Assembly (NCBI GenBank): GCA_943787435.1
Contig: CALSMK010000007.1
Span: 1-64,000 of the forward strand
Length of the DNA: 64,000 bases
DNA from: an uncultured Flavobacteriales bacterium
GTDB taxonomy: Bacteria; Bacteroidota; Bacteroidia; Flavobacteriales_D; Sanyastnellaceae
Direction of reading: 5' to 3'
In this document: piece after piece, positions 8,501 to 17,555 of the stretch
Layout: the number at the start of each line of letters is the position of its first letter
How positions within the stretch are numbered: position 1 is the stretch's first letter
Translations under genes and position numbers: made by a program
The notes under the pieces: generated by a model
What the model saw: only the letters and a program-made list of their open reading frames with translations
The model's database searches: none
What the model was told of the DNA's origin: nothing

Positions 8501-8624
8501 TTGCACATTTTCAGAACCCTGCGATGAAAATGATTGTCCATACGACGTCAACAATGATGGTTCAATTGGCGTGAGTGACCTCCTCGATCTCCTCGTTTAT
8601 TTCGGAGACTACTGCGTCGAGTAA
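5586..8624 (+). CDS. Very large secreted Cys-rich repeat protein with EF-hand/dockerin-like C-terminus
   Basis: 1012 residues. A signal peptide (MVRNLLLLSLFMCSIGALHS, then Q) is followed by a CSDPEACNYDPNSS motif. Residues about 60-245 form a domain I cannot name, with TTYRLYVHL, LSAIST, TTTSFYQDQFGSAT, LLYDSWVTIG, GGLWYIYNDGNG and VLIAQLTTSG. It recurs in the next gene and in the gene at 33990. From about residue 255 to 960 there are TSP3-like, Ca-binding-type repeats (D.D.DGICD..DPCVG) alternating with DACGVCNGPG, DCGCS and GDCDCDGNQ motifs. The last five copies are nearly identical at DNA level (186 bp). One 62-residue unit carries 10 Cys, implying oxidised disulfides. The C-terminus DVNNDGSIGVSDLLDLLVYF, ending about eight residues later with a Cys, resembles a dockerin/EF-hand rather than a T9SS sorting domain. 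It is probably exported and surface-bound or released; the binding target is unknown. Confidence 0.88.
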   Translation: MVRNLLLLSLFMCSIGALHSQCSDPEACNYDPNSSTESNGSACLILDTHEVHTTGALAGLTTYRLYVHLTEPDHFLSAISTIIDENADPEENPGQTTSIRIATTTSFYQDQFGSATSTGISSNLLSFFPDLLYDSWVTIGHAPENGAPAATVSTIASPTQNWVANFESGEDLIMDDIIGGLWYIYNDGNGQGLPDENGDVLIAQLTTSGTIEVELSGQFFPNHGSGPNGEADGTADIQFITELGPDCPNDINANCTYPASEEDCDGNCLVDEDSDGICDENDPCVGTLDGCNVCNGPGPIEECGCSGIPQGDCDCNGNQLDALGVCGGPCSSDSDLDGICDDVDPCVGSLDACGVCNGPGAIYDCGCEAIPPGDCDCNGNQADAIGICGGNCTSDSDEDGICDNQDPCVGSFDALGECNGNCTADSDNDDICDDVDPCVGAYDALGVCNGNCPSDIDDDGVCDNAEIPGCTDNEACNFDSDATDDDGSCEVEDAVGDCGGDCENDIDNDNVCDDVDPCVGDLDACGVCNGPGSIYDCGCSGIPAGDCDCEGNQVDVVGDCGGSCTEDTDQDGICDDVDACIGQYDACGVCNGVGDIFQCGCNNIPEGECDCNGNQLDVVGVCGGSCTEDTDQDGICDDIDPCVGSLDACGICNGPGAILDCGCSSLPAGDCDCDGNQLDALGNCGGPCSADLDQDGICDDIDPCVGSLDACGICNGPGAILDCGCSSLPAGDCDCDGNQLDALGNCGGPCSADLDQDGICDDIDPCVGSLDACGICNGPGAILDCGCSSLPAGDCDCDGNQLDALGNCGGPCSADLDQDGICDDIDPCVGSLDACGICNGPGAILDCGCSSLPAGDCDCDGNQLDALGNCGGPCSADLDQDGICDDIDPCVGSLDACGICNGPGAILDCGCSSLPVGDCDCDGNQLDALGECDGECESDLNSNGICDTDEPSGCTYEEAINYDSSSVFDNGTCTFSEPCDENDCPYDVNNDGSIGVSDLLDLLVYFGDYCVE
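7503..8373 (+). repeat. Tandem 186-bp coding repeat, about 4.7 copies
   Basis: The block starting GACCCTTG(C/T)GTCGGGTCC recurs every 186 bp (62 codons). Copies differ only at a few bases, such as cccttgcgtc/cccttgtgtc, and one Ala-to-Val change in the last copy. More diverged copies of the same design lie upstream. The near identity implies recent amplification or homogenisation. Confidence 0.93.
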
Positions 8625-8670
8625 GTCGATTAAAACCAGAATCAATAAGCGTCATAAACAAATTAGGTGG

Positions 8671-8699
8671 TTGATTATACTCCTTAAGCGAATAATTTG
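8671..8699 (+). promoter_or_regulatory. Putative promoter of the second giant gene
   Basis: TTG (8671-8673), 19 bp, then TAATTTG (8693-8699). This resembles the Bacteroidota TTTG/TAnnTTTG promoter with one base missing in the -7 spacer. It lies 37 nt before the ATG at 8736 and overlaps the alternative TTG start at 8697, which favours the ATG. Confidence 0.45.
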
Positions 8700-8735
8700 T
8701 CGCATCTTAAGGGTGCCAAAAATTCACTTGCCGCT

Positions 8736-11700
8736 ATGCCCGTAACCAAGGTCATTGCCTCATCCTATCTGGGGCTGGTATTTCTCTCCTGTCTGCTGCT
8801 GGGGACCAACCTGACTCTCGCACAATGTGATTCCACAGCGGGAGGTTTTTCTATTTCCGTTGAAAGAATCGCCGAAGACATAGGCGTCATTGAAGGAAAC
8901 AGCGGAACCACAGACCTATCCGGTTACAGCACTTACCGGGTTTATTTGAATTGCGAAACAGCCCAAGACAAGCTCAGCGCTATCGAAGGCAACAACAACA
9001 GGCCCCTTTCGATAGAAACCACCACCAGTTTCTTTCAAACCAGCCTCTTCTCCGGCAGCAACAACGTGCTGGCCAATGCCATTTCTCCTGTTCTGTATGA
9101 TCTCTATCCCGATGTCGTCTATGACAGTTGGCTCACCATTGGCATTCAGCAAAGTGCAGATGCATCAGCAGGAGAAGTCGAAGTCCAGCTTACAGAGGAC
9201 AACAGCTTTCCTCTTTCAACGGGCTTTGCCAACGGAAACAATGTAAACGTCAACAGCATAGCCGGAGCCACCTGGTACATCACAGACTCTGACCTCTACA
9301 CCAATGGTCTGGCAGGAGGTGACCTCAAAGTACTCATCGCACAGCTCACCACCGACGGTGAAATCTCTGGCCAATTCGGAATGCAGGTTTTCCGCAACGG
9401 CGTTTCTGACACCGAAAACTGCGCGCGCCCATACCTCTCGTTTGCTAGCCATGGCTGCATGGAAACCTCCGCTTGCAACTATGATCCAACCGCCATTTTT
9501 GACAATGGCACCTGTGACTTTTGTGCCTGTCCAGATTCAGTACAGGTGCTCTCTTCGTCCTTCCCAAGCGACAGCGTTCCAGGTTTGTCCTTGGAGTGCG
9601 AAATCATCGCCAACCACGACACCACGGGAATCACCACCGACCTTTTAGGAAACAGTGATCCGCTGGCCGGCATGAAGACCTACAGGGTCTACGCCAAAGT
9701 GGATGACCCAACCACCACTGTCAATGCCGGTTTCGGTGGCACAGCAGCGCCGCTGTCCATCACCTCCACAGAACCTTTCTATCAAAGTCAACGTTGGGCA
9801 ACTCCACACCGAGCAGCATTTCCGCTGCTCTCTGGAGCATCGACACCTACAAGGAGTCACAATACGACAGCTGGGTGACCATCGGCATCGACCGCAGCCC
9901 CATCTCAAATGCCACGCATGCTTCTTCAGGGGCGCCCTACCAAGCCATCAGCTCGGCAGGCAGCTGGCCAGCAGAATTTGAAGGTGGAGGTGGATTGTTC
10001 GCCTCTGGTTCAGTAGGAGGGACCTGGTTTGCATACCCTTCTTCGGCCAACGTGATTCCTGATGGAGACCTCCGCGTATTGGTCGCCCAATTCACCACAG
10101 CGGGCGTCGTAAGCGGGACACTTGGACTTCAGATTATTCCTGAGGAGGCGCCAAGTGACTCCACCAATGACTATCGATTGCCCTTCACCTTTACCACCCA
10201 AGGGTTAGGAGACTACGTCCCTGTTTTCCCAGAAATTTGCTCTTGCACCAACACCGACAATGACTACATCTGCGATGACGTAGACCCTTGCATTGGTGCA
10301 GAAGATGCCTGTGGCATTTGTAACGGTCCGGGAGAAATTTATGAATGCGGGTGCGCCGACATTCCTGAAGGGGATTGTGATTGTGACGGAAATCAACTCG
10401 ATGCCATTGGCGTTTGTGGAGGGTCCTGTACCGAGGATCTCGACAACAATGGAACCTGCGACGACAGCGAAGTTCTAGGATGCACAGATCTTGAGGCCTC
10501 GAACTACAATTCAGAAGCCACGCAAGACAATGGATCTTGCTTCTATCTGGGATGTACAGACCCCACTGCTTCCAATTTTGACAACACCGCTGACACCGAC
10601 GATGGGTCATGCACATATCCAGGTTGCACAGACCCTACTGCCTGGAATTACGATGCAACAGCAAACTTGGACGACGGCTCATGTCAGGCCAATGCATGTG
10701 GAATTGAGGGCCAATTGGTCGAGGTGACCAATTACGCTTACACCCCCGCCCAAGTGACCATTGCAACCGGTGAAGTTGTGATTTGGCAAAACAACTCCAC
10801 ATCTCTGCACAACGTCAATGGTGACGTGAACAGCCAAACGGACGAGAGCTTCAACAACCCAGAAACGTTCTCATTGCCCAACTCAGTTGGAAATGAGCAG
10901 GGGGTATGCATGGGAAGCTACACTTTCACCATACCAGGTGTGTATCAATATGATTGTTCCATCGGAATTCATGCCGCGCTTGGAATGGTGGGCACAATCA
11001 CTGTGGGTACAGGTGGGTGTTTGGATCCTCAAGCCACCAATTATGACGCATCTGCTGAGTTCGATGATGGCACATGCATCTTCTCCGGCTGCATCAATGG
11101 CGCCGCTTGTAACTACGACAGCAACGCCACCAACGACGATGGTTCCTGCGTATTCCCAACAGGGTGCCAGACTTGCTCTGGTGCAACTGACGGCAGCGGA
11201 ACCACTGTTGACAACGATGCCGACCAAGACGGCGTGTGTGACCAGGACGAGCTCCTCGGTTGCACCGATGCTTCAGCTGCATGCAACTACGACGCAACGC
11301 CGACCACCGACACCGACAACAGCCTCTGCGTGTTCGCAACAGGGTGCCAGACCTGCTCCGGTGCAGACCGACGGCAGCGGAACCACCGTTGACAACGATG
11401 CCGACCAAGACGGCGTGTGTGACCAAGACGAGATCCTCGGTTGTACCAATGCTGCGGCCTGTAACTACGACGCTACATCCACCACCGACACCGACAACAG
11501 TCTTTGCGTGTTCCCAACAGGTTGCCAGACCTGCTCTGGTGCAGACCGACGGCATCAGGCACCACCGTCGACAACGATGCCGACCAGGACGGCGTGTGTG
11601 ACCAAGACGAGATCCTCGGTTGTACCGATGCTTCAGCTGCATGCAACTACGACGCAACGCCGACCACCGACACCGACAACAGCCTCTGCGTGTTCGCAAC

Positions 11701-14700
11701 AGGGTGCCAGACCTGCTCTGGTGCAGACTGACGGCAGCGGAACCACCGTCGACAACGATGCCGACCAAGACGGCGTGTGTGACCATGGCGATGAACTCCT
11801 CGGTTGCACCAATGCTGCGGCCTGCAACTACGACGCTACAGCCGACCACCGACACCGACAACAGCCTCTGCGTGTTCCCAACGGGTTGCCAGACCTGCTC
11901 TGGTGAGACCGACGGATCCGGCACCACCGTCGACAACGATGCCGACCAGGATGGCGTGTGCGACCATGACGAGATCCTGACGGGCTGCACCGATGCTTCG
12001 CTGCCTGCAACTACGACGCAACGCCGACCACCGACACCGACAACAGCCTCTGCGTGTTCGCAACAGGGTGCCAGACCTGCTCTGGTGAGACCGACGGCAG
12101 CGGAACCACCGTCGACAACGATGCCGACCAGGATGGGGTGTGCGATGGTGATGAACTCCTCGGTTGCACCAGATGCTGCGGCCTGCAACTACGACGCCAC
12201 AGCCGACCACCGACACCGACAACAGCCTCTGCGTGTTCCCAACAGGTTGCCAGACCTGCTCTGGTGAGACCGATGGATCCGGTACCACCGTCGACAACGA
12301 TGCCGACCAAGATGGCGTGTGCGATGATGACGAGCTGAAGGGCTGCACCGATGCTTCGGCCTGCAACTACGACGCAACGCCGACCACCGACACCGACAAC
12401 AGCCTCTGCGTGTTCGCAACAGGGTGCCAGACCTGCTCTGGTGAGACCGACGGCAGCAGGTACCACCGTCGACAACGATGCCGACCAGGATGGCGTGTGC
12501 GATGGTGACGAGCTCCTCGGCTGCACCGATGCTTCGGCCTGCAACTACGACGCCACGCCCACCACCGACACCGACAACAGCCTCTGCGTGTTCCCAACAG
12601 GTTGCCAGACCTGCTCTGGTGCAGACCGACGGCAGCCGGTGCCGCCGTCGACAACGATGCCGACCAGGACGGCGTGTGTGACCAGGACGAGCAGCCTCGG
12701 CTGCACCAATGCCGCGGCCTGCAACTACGACGCAACACCGACCACCGACACCGACAACAGCCTCTGCGTCTTCGCAACAGGATGCCAGACTTGCTCTGGT
12801 GAGACTGACGGCAGCGGCACTACTGTCGACAACGATGCCGACCAAGACGGCGTGTGCGATGGTGATGAACTGCTCGGTTGTACCGATGCTTCGGCCTGCA
12901 ACTACGACGCCACGCCCACCACCGACACCGACAACAGCCTCTGCGTGTTCGCAACAGGGTGCCAGACCTGCTCTGGTGCAACTGACGGCAGCGGAACCAC
13001 CGTCGACAACGATGCCGACCAGGACGGCGTGTGTGACCAGGACGAGCAGCCTCGGCTGTACCAATGCTGCGGCCTGCAACTATGACGCAACACCGACCAC
13101 CGACACCGACAACAGCCTCTGCGTCTTCGCAACAGGTTGCCAGACCTGCTCTGGTGCAGACTGACGGCAGCGGCACTACTGTCGACAACGATGCCGACCA
13201 AGACGGCGTGTGCGATGGTGATGAACTGCTCGGTTGTACCGATGCTTCGGCCTGCAACTACGACGCCACGCCCACCACCGACACCGACAACAGCCTTTGC
13301 GTGTTCGCAACAGGGTGCCAGACCTGCTCTGGTGCAACTGACGGCAGCGGAACCACCGTCGACAACGATGCCGACCAGGATGGAGTGTGTGACCAAGATG
13401 AGATCCTCGGTTGTACTGATGCTGCGGCCTGTAACTACGACGCCACATCCACCACCGACACCGACAACAGCCTTTGCGTGTTCGCAACAGGGTGCCAGAC
13501 CTGCTCTGGTGCAACTGACGGCAGCGGAACCACTGTCGACAACGATGCCGACCAGGATGGAGTGTGTGATGGTGATGAACTCCTCGGTTGTACAGATGCT
13601 GCGGCCTGTAACTACGACGCCACATCCACCACCGACACCGACAACAGCCTCTGCGTGTTCGCAACAGGGTGCCAGACTTGCTCTGGTGAGACTGACGGCA
13701 GCGGCACCACTGTCGACAACGATGCCGACCAAGATGGAGTGTGTGACCAAGACGAGGTCCTCGGTTGTACAAATGCTGCGGCCTGTAACTACGACGCAAC
13801 GCCGACCACCGACACCGACAACAGCCTCTGCGTGTTCGCAACAGGGTGCCAGACTTGCTCTGGTGATACCGACGGCAGCGGAACCACCGTTGACAACGAT
13901 GCCGACCAGGATGGAGTGTGTGACCAAGATGAGATCCTCGGTTGTACTGATGCTTCGGCCTGCAACTACGACGCAACGCCGACCACCGACACCGACAATA
14001 GCCTCTGCACATACACAGACGGCATTTGCGACAGCTGCATCAATGGAGTGGTCGTAGACAATGATGCCGACAATGATGGTACCTGTGATGCAGATGAAGT
14101 GGCCGGATGCACCGACCCCAATGCATGTAACGTGGGATCATTCTCGGATACAGACAATTCACTCTGCACCTACGTTGATGACAATTGTGAAAGCTGCGTC
14201 GACGGTTCTGTCATCCTGAATGACAGCGATGCTGACGGAGTTTGCGACCAGGACGAACTGCTCGGGTGCACCAATGCCGCTGCATGCAACTACGACGCAA
14301 CGCCGACCACCGACACCGACAACAGCCTCTGCGTATTCGCAACAGGGTGCCAGACTTGCTCTGGTGAGACCGATGGCAGCGGTACCACCGTCGACAACGA
14401 TGCCGACCAAGATGGCGTGTGCGATGATGACGAGCTGAAAGGCTGCACCGACGCTTCGGCCTGCAACTACGACGCCACGCCCACCACCGACACCGACAAC
14501 AGTCTTTGCGTGTTCCCAACAGGATGCCAGACCTGCTCTGGTGAGACCGATGGATCCGGTGCCGCCGTTGACAACGATGCCGACCAAGACGGCGTGTGTG
14601 ACCAGGACGAGATCCTCGGTTGTACCAATGCCGCTGCATGCAACTACGACGCAACACCGACCACCGACACCGACAACAGCCTCTGCGTCTTCGCAACAGG

Positions 14701-16946
14701 ATGCCAGACTTGCTCTGGTGAGACTGACGGCAGCGGCACTACTGTCGACAACGATGCCGACCAAGACGGCGTGTGCGATGGTGATGAACTGCTCGGTTGT
14801 ACCGATGCTTCGGCCTGCAACTACGACGCCACGCCCACCACCGACACCGACAACAGCCTTTGCGTGTTCGCAACAGGGTGCCAGACCTGCTCTGGTGCAA
14901 CTGACGGCAGCGGAACCACTGTCGACAACGATGCCGACCAGGATGGAGTGTGTGACCGTGATGAGACTCCTCGGTTGTACAGATGCTGCGGCCTGTAACT
15001 ACGACGCCACAGCCGACCACCGACACCGACAACAGCCTCTGCGTGTTCGCAACAGGGTGCCAGACTTGCTCTGGTGAGACTGACGGCAGCGGAACCACTG
15101 TCGACAACGATGCCGACCAAGATGGAGTGTGTGACCAAGACGAGGTCCTCGGTTGTACAAATGCTGCGGCCTGTAACTACGACGCAACGCCGACCACCGA
15201 CACCGACAACAGCCTCTGCGTGTTCGCAACAGGTTGCCAGACTTGCTCTGGTGAACCGACGGCAGCGGCACCACCGTTGACAACGATGCCGACCAGGATG
15301 GAGTGTGTGACCAAGATGAGATCCTCGGTTGTACTGATGCTTCGGCCTGCAACTACGACGCAACGCCGACCACCGACACCGACAATAGCCTCTGCACATA
15401 CACAGACGGCATTTGCGACAGCTGCATCAATGGAGTGGTCGTAGACAATGATGCCGACAATGATGGTACCTGTGATGCAGATGAAGTGGCCGGATGCACC
15501 GACCCCAATGCATGTAACGTGGGATCATTCTCGGATACAGACAATTCACTCTGCACTTACGTTGATGACAATTGTGAAAGCTGCGTCGACGGTTCTGTCA
15601 TCCTGAATGACAGCGATGCTGACGGAGTTTGCGACCAGGACGAACTGCTCGGGTGCACCAATGCCGCTGCATGCAACTACGACGCAACGCCGACCACCGA
15701 CACCGACAACAGCCTCTGCGTGTTCGCAACAGGGTGCCAGACCTGCTCTGGTGAGACCGACGGCAGCGGAACCACCGTTGACAACGATGCCGACCAAGAT
15801 GGCGTGTGTGACCAAGACGAGATCCTCGGTTGTACCAATGCTGCGGCCTGTAACTACGACGCTACATCCACCACCGACACCGACAACAGTCTTTGCGTGT
15901 TCCCAACAGGATGCCAGACCTGCTCTGGTGAGACCGATGGATCAGGCACCACCGTCGACAACGATGCCGACCAGGATGGAGTGTGTGACCAAGATGAGAT
16001 CCTCGGTTGTACCAATGCCGCTGCATGCAACTACGACGCAACGCCGACCACCGACACCGACAACAGCCTCTGCGTGTTCGCAACAGGGTGCCAGACTTGC
16101 TCTGGTGAGACCGACGGCAGCGGAACCACCGTTGACAACGATGCCGACCAAGATGGGGTGTGCGATGGTGATGAACTCCTCGGTTGCACCAATGCTGCGG
16201 CCTGCAACTACGACGCAACGCCGACCACCGACACCGACAACAGCCTCTGCGTGTTCCCAACAGGATGCCAGACCTGCTCTGGTGAGACCGATGGATCAGG
16301 CACCACCGTCGACAACGATGCCGATGAGGACGGCATTTGCGATGCGGACGAAGTCCCCGGTTGCACCGACGAAGGCGCATGCAATTATGACAACGCAGCG
16401 ACCGATGAGAACGGCACTTGCGAGTTTGAAAGCTGCTCAGGCTGCACAGACTCAAGTGCATGCAACTACGACGCGACCGCTTCCATTGAAGACGGCACAT
16501 GCACCTATCCAGAGGAAGGCTTGAACTGCGATGGAACCTGCATCAATGACAGCAACAACAATGGCATCTGTGATGAAGACGAAACAGACTGCCCGGACTA
16601 CAATGGCAACGGTGTGTGTGACAACCTGGAAGTCTTTGGATGCACCTATTCAGAGGCCTGCAACTATGACGTCTTGGCCACGGCTGATGACGGATCCTGC
16701 ACTTATCCTCAGTATGGATTCAACTGCGATGGAACCAGCATAGATGGATCCAACCAATTCGCGGGTTGCACATACAGTGAAGCTTTGAACTTCAGCGCTG
16801 CTGCCAACGTAGACGATGGAAGCTGTGTATTCTTAGATGCCCCCGATGAAGTCGGTCCATGCCTGTTCGACGTCTCAGGAGATGGGTCAGTCAACACCCC
16901 TGACTTGCTCATATTCCTCTCTTATTGGGAGACAACATGTGAGTGA
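8736..16946 (+). CDS. Giant secreted Cys-rich repeat protein with type I copper domain (frame broken at many sites)
   Basis: After frame repair this is one protein of roughly 2,700 residues. The ATG at 8736 gives a good signal peptide (VIASSYLGLVFLSCLLLG..LAQ). Two copies of the TYRVY/YDSWVTIG domain follow (about 8900-9450 and 9560-10200; the second is interrupted near 9790). Then come TSP3-like and GCTD..A.NY repeats. A cupredoxin-like domain spans about 10690-11015, with possible copper ligands His (codon 10808), Cys (10955), His (10970) and Met (10985) in the order C-x4-H-x4-M. From about 11083 to 16345 there are about 26 canonical and four variant 59-residue repeats with six Cys each. 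The C-terminus DVSGDGSVNTPDLLIFLSYW, ending TTCE, is again EF-hand/dockerin-like. Frame breaks near 9790, 11364, 11541, 11721, 11838, 11990, 12170, 12198, 12455, 12621, 12690, 13044, 13155, 14964, 15008 and 15251 each rejoin the same repeat pattern. Confidence 0.82.
13510..14336 (+). repeat. Large internal duplication, copy A
   Basis: About 830 bp, almost identical to 14895-15722 at an offset of 1387-1388 bp, including the two unusual units with SCINGVVVDN and SCVDGSVILN. One clear silent difference is ctctgcacctac versus ctctgcacttac. Confidence 0.85.
14895..15722 (+). repeat. Large internal duplication, copy B
   Basis: Second copy of the 830-bp block at 13510-14336. Unlike copy A it contains three frame-breaking indels (near 14964, 15008 and 15251). 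Confidence 0.85.
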
Positions 16947-16954
16947 CCCCTTCT

Positions 16955-17554
16955 TCACGAAATTCCAGAAAGCCGCGCCATCAAAAGCGTGGCTTTCTTT
17001 TTGTGGTGACTTTTTGACACTGGTTGATTCATCAGCGATTGAAGGGACTCCAGACAACGTTCTCGTTCCACAAAGTCATTCCGCTCCGTGTCCTTAAGAA
17101 CCCTCTCCAAAATTTGCAGCGCACGATGGAAAGAGGAGGGGGGCTCCTCTGGAAGATGGACCACTTCCACTGCCCATTCATACAAGTCCTGCAAAGACCC
17201 TCTGGATAGATTCAACCCCATCAAGCTGCGCATCAGCTCCCTGCTTTTGCCTGCGTCAGAAGTTCTCTCCAATGCCCCCATAAGCTCTTCTTCCAAGCCA
17301 GAACGCTCCGCCAAAAGGCCACTTTGAATCAGCAAGGCTGTCACCCAAGCTGACCGAAAACCCAATCGACCTTCCTCCAAAATAGATTTGAGCAACACAG
17401 ACTCGAGAAGATGGCGATGGCCAGCCCCAAAACATGAGTCCAACTCTGGCCAAAAAAGGACCCATTCATCCACCACATTTCGGGACGGAATCGACCCTAA
17501 CGCCTCCAAAAAAGCAGACGGCGATCCCAAGTTTGACCGAACCGAATTCGACAA
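16955..17554 (-). CDS. Hypothetical protein, helical
   Basis: The best start is a TTG at 17554, directly after the stop of the upstream thioredoxin gene, giving 199 residues; codons further upstream overlap that gene in another frame. The sequence is predicted mostly helical and rich in Leu, Glu and Arg (HLLESVLLKSILEEG, AWVTALLIQSGLLAERSG, DLYEWAVEVVHLPEEP, RALQILERVL), with the look of an alpha-solenoid. It has no signal peptide or membrane helix, and I do not recognise a family. The coupling to the thioredoxin gene is the only functional clue. The 3' end runs through the hairpin that terminates the giant gene on the opposite strand, so its last codons double as terminator sequence. Confidence 0.6.
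   Translation of the reverse strand: MSNSVRSNLGSPSAFLEALGSIPSRNVVDEWVLFWPELDSCFGAGHRHLLESVLLKSILEEGRLGFRSAWVTALLIQSGLLAERSGLEEELMGALERTSDAGKSRELMRSLMGLNLSRGSLQDLYEWAVEVVHLPEEPPSSFHRALQILERVLKDTERNDFVERERCLESLQSLMNQPVSKSHHKKKATLLMARLSGIS
16967..17002 (+). terminator. Rho-independent terminator of the giant repeat gene
   Basis: AGAAAGCCGCG (16967-16977) pairs with CGTGGCTTTCT (16988-16998) around a 10-nt loop and is followed by a T-rich run. It lies 20 nt after the stop at 16946 and overlaps the 3' coding end of the opposing gene. Confidence 0.8.
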
Positions 17555-17555
17555 A

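Larger units (their letters stand above)
11083..16345 (+). repeat. Tandem 177-bp coding repeat array, about 26 canonical plus 4 variant copies
   Basis: The unit encodes GCT(D/N)A(S/A)ACNYDAT, then TDTDNSLCVF(A/P)TGCQ, TCSG(E/A)TDGSGTTVDN and DADQDGVC(D/DQ)(D/G)DE. In frame the period is 59 codons (177 bp). Canonical units recur, for example at 13361, 13538, 13715 and 13892. Variant units with SCINGVVVDN and SCVDGSVILN occur near 14040-14240 and again near 15420-15620. Variant sites (gag acc/gca act, atc/ctc, aca tcc/acg ccg) define two or more repeat types. Confidence 0.92.

Noticed and set aside
11083-16345. Possible CRISPR array
   Set aside because: Units are 177 bp, fully coding and adjacent with no unique spacers. 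No cas gene is present.
7047-16345. Transposon or integron origin of the repeat genes
   Set aside because: No transposase, integrase, terminal inverted repeats or target-site duplications were seen around 5.5-17 kb.
8736-16946. Calling the giant gene a pseudogene or several separate genes
   Set aside because: Each frame break returns to the same repeat pattern, the breaks are at merged-variant sites, and essential rpsA shows the same type of damage. One gene with sequence errors explains this better.
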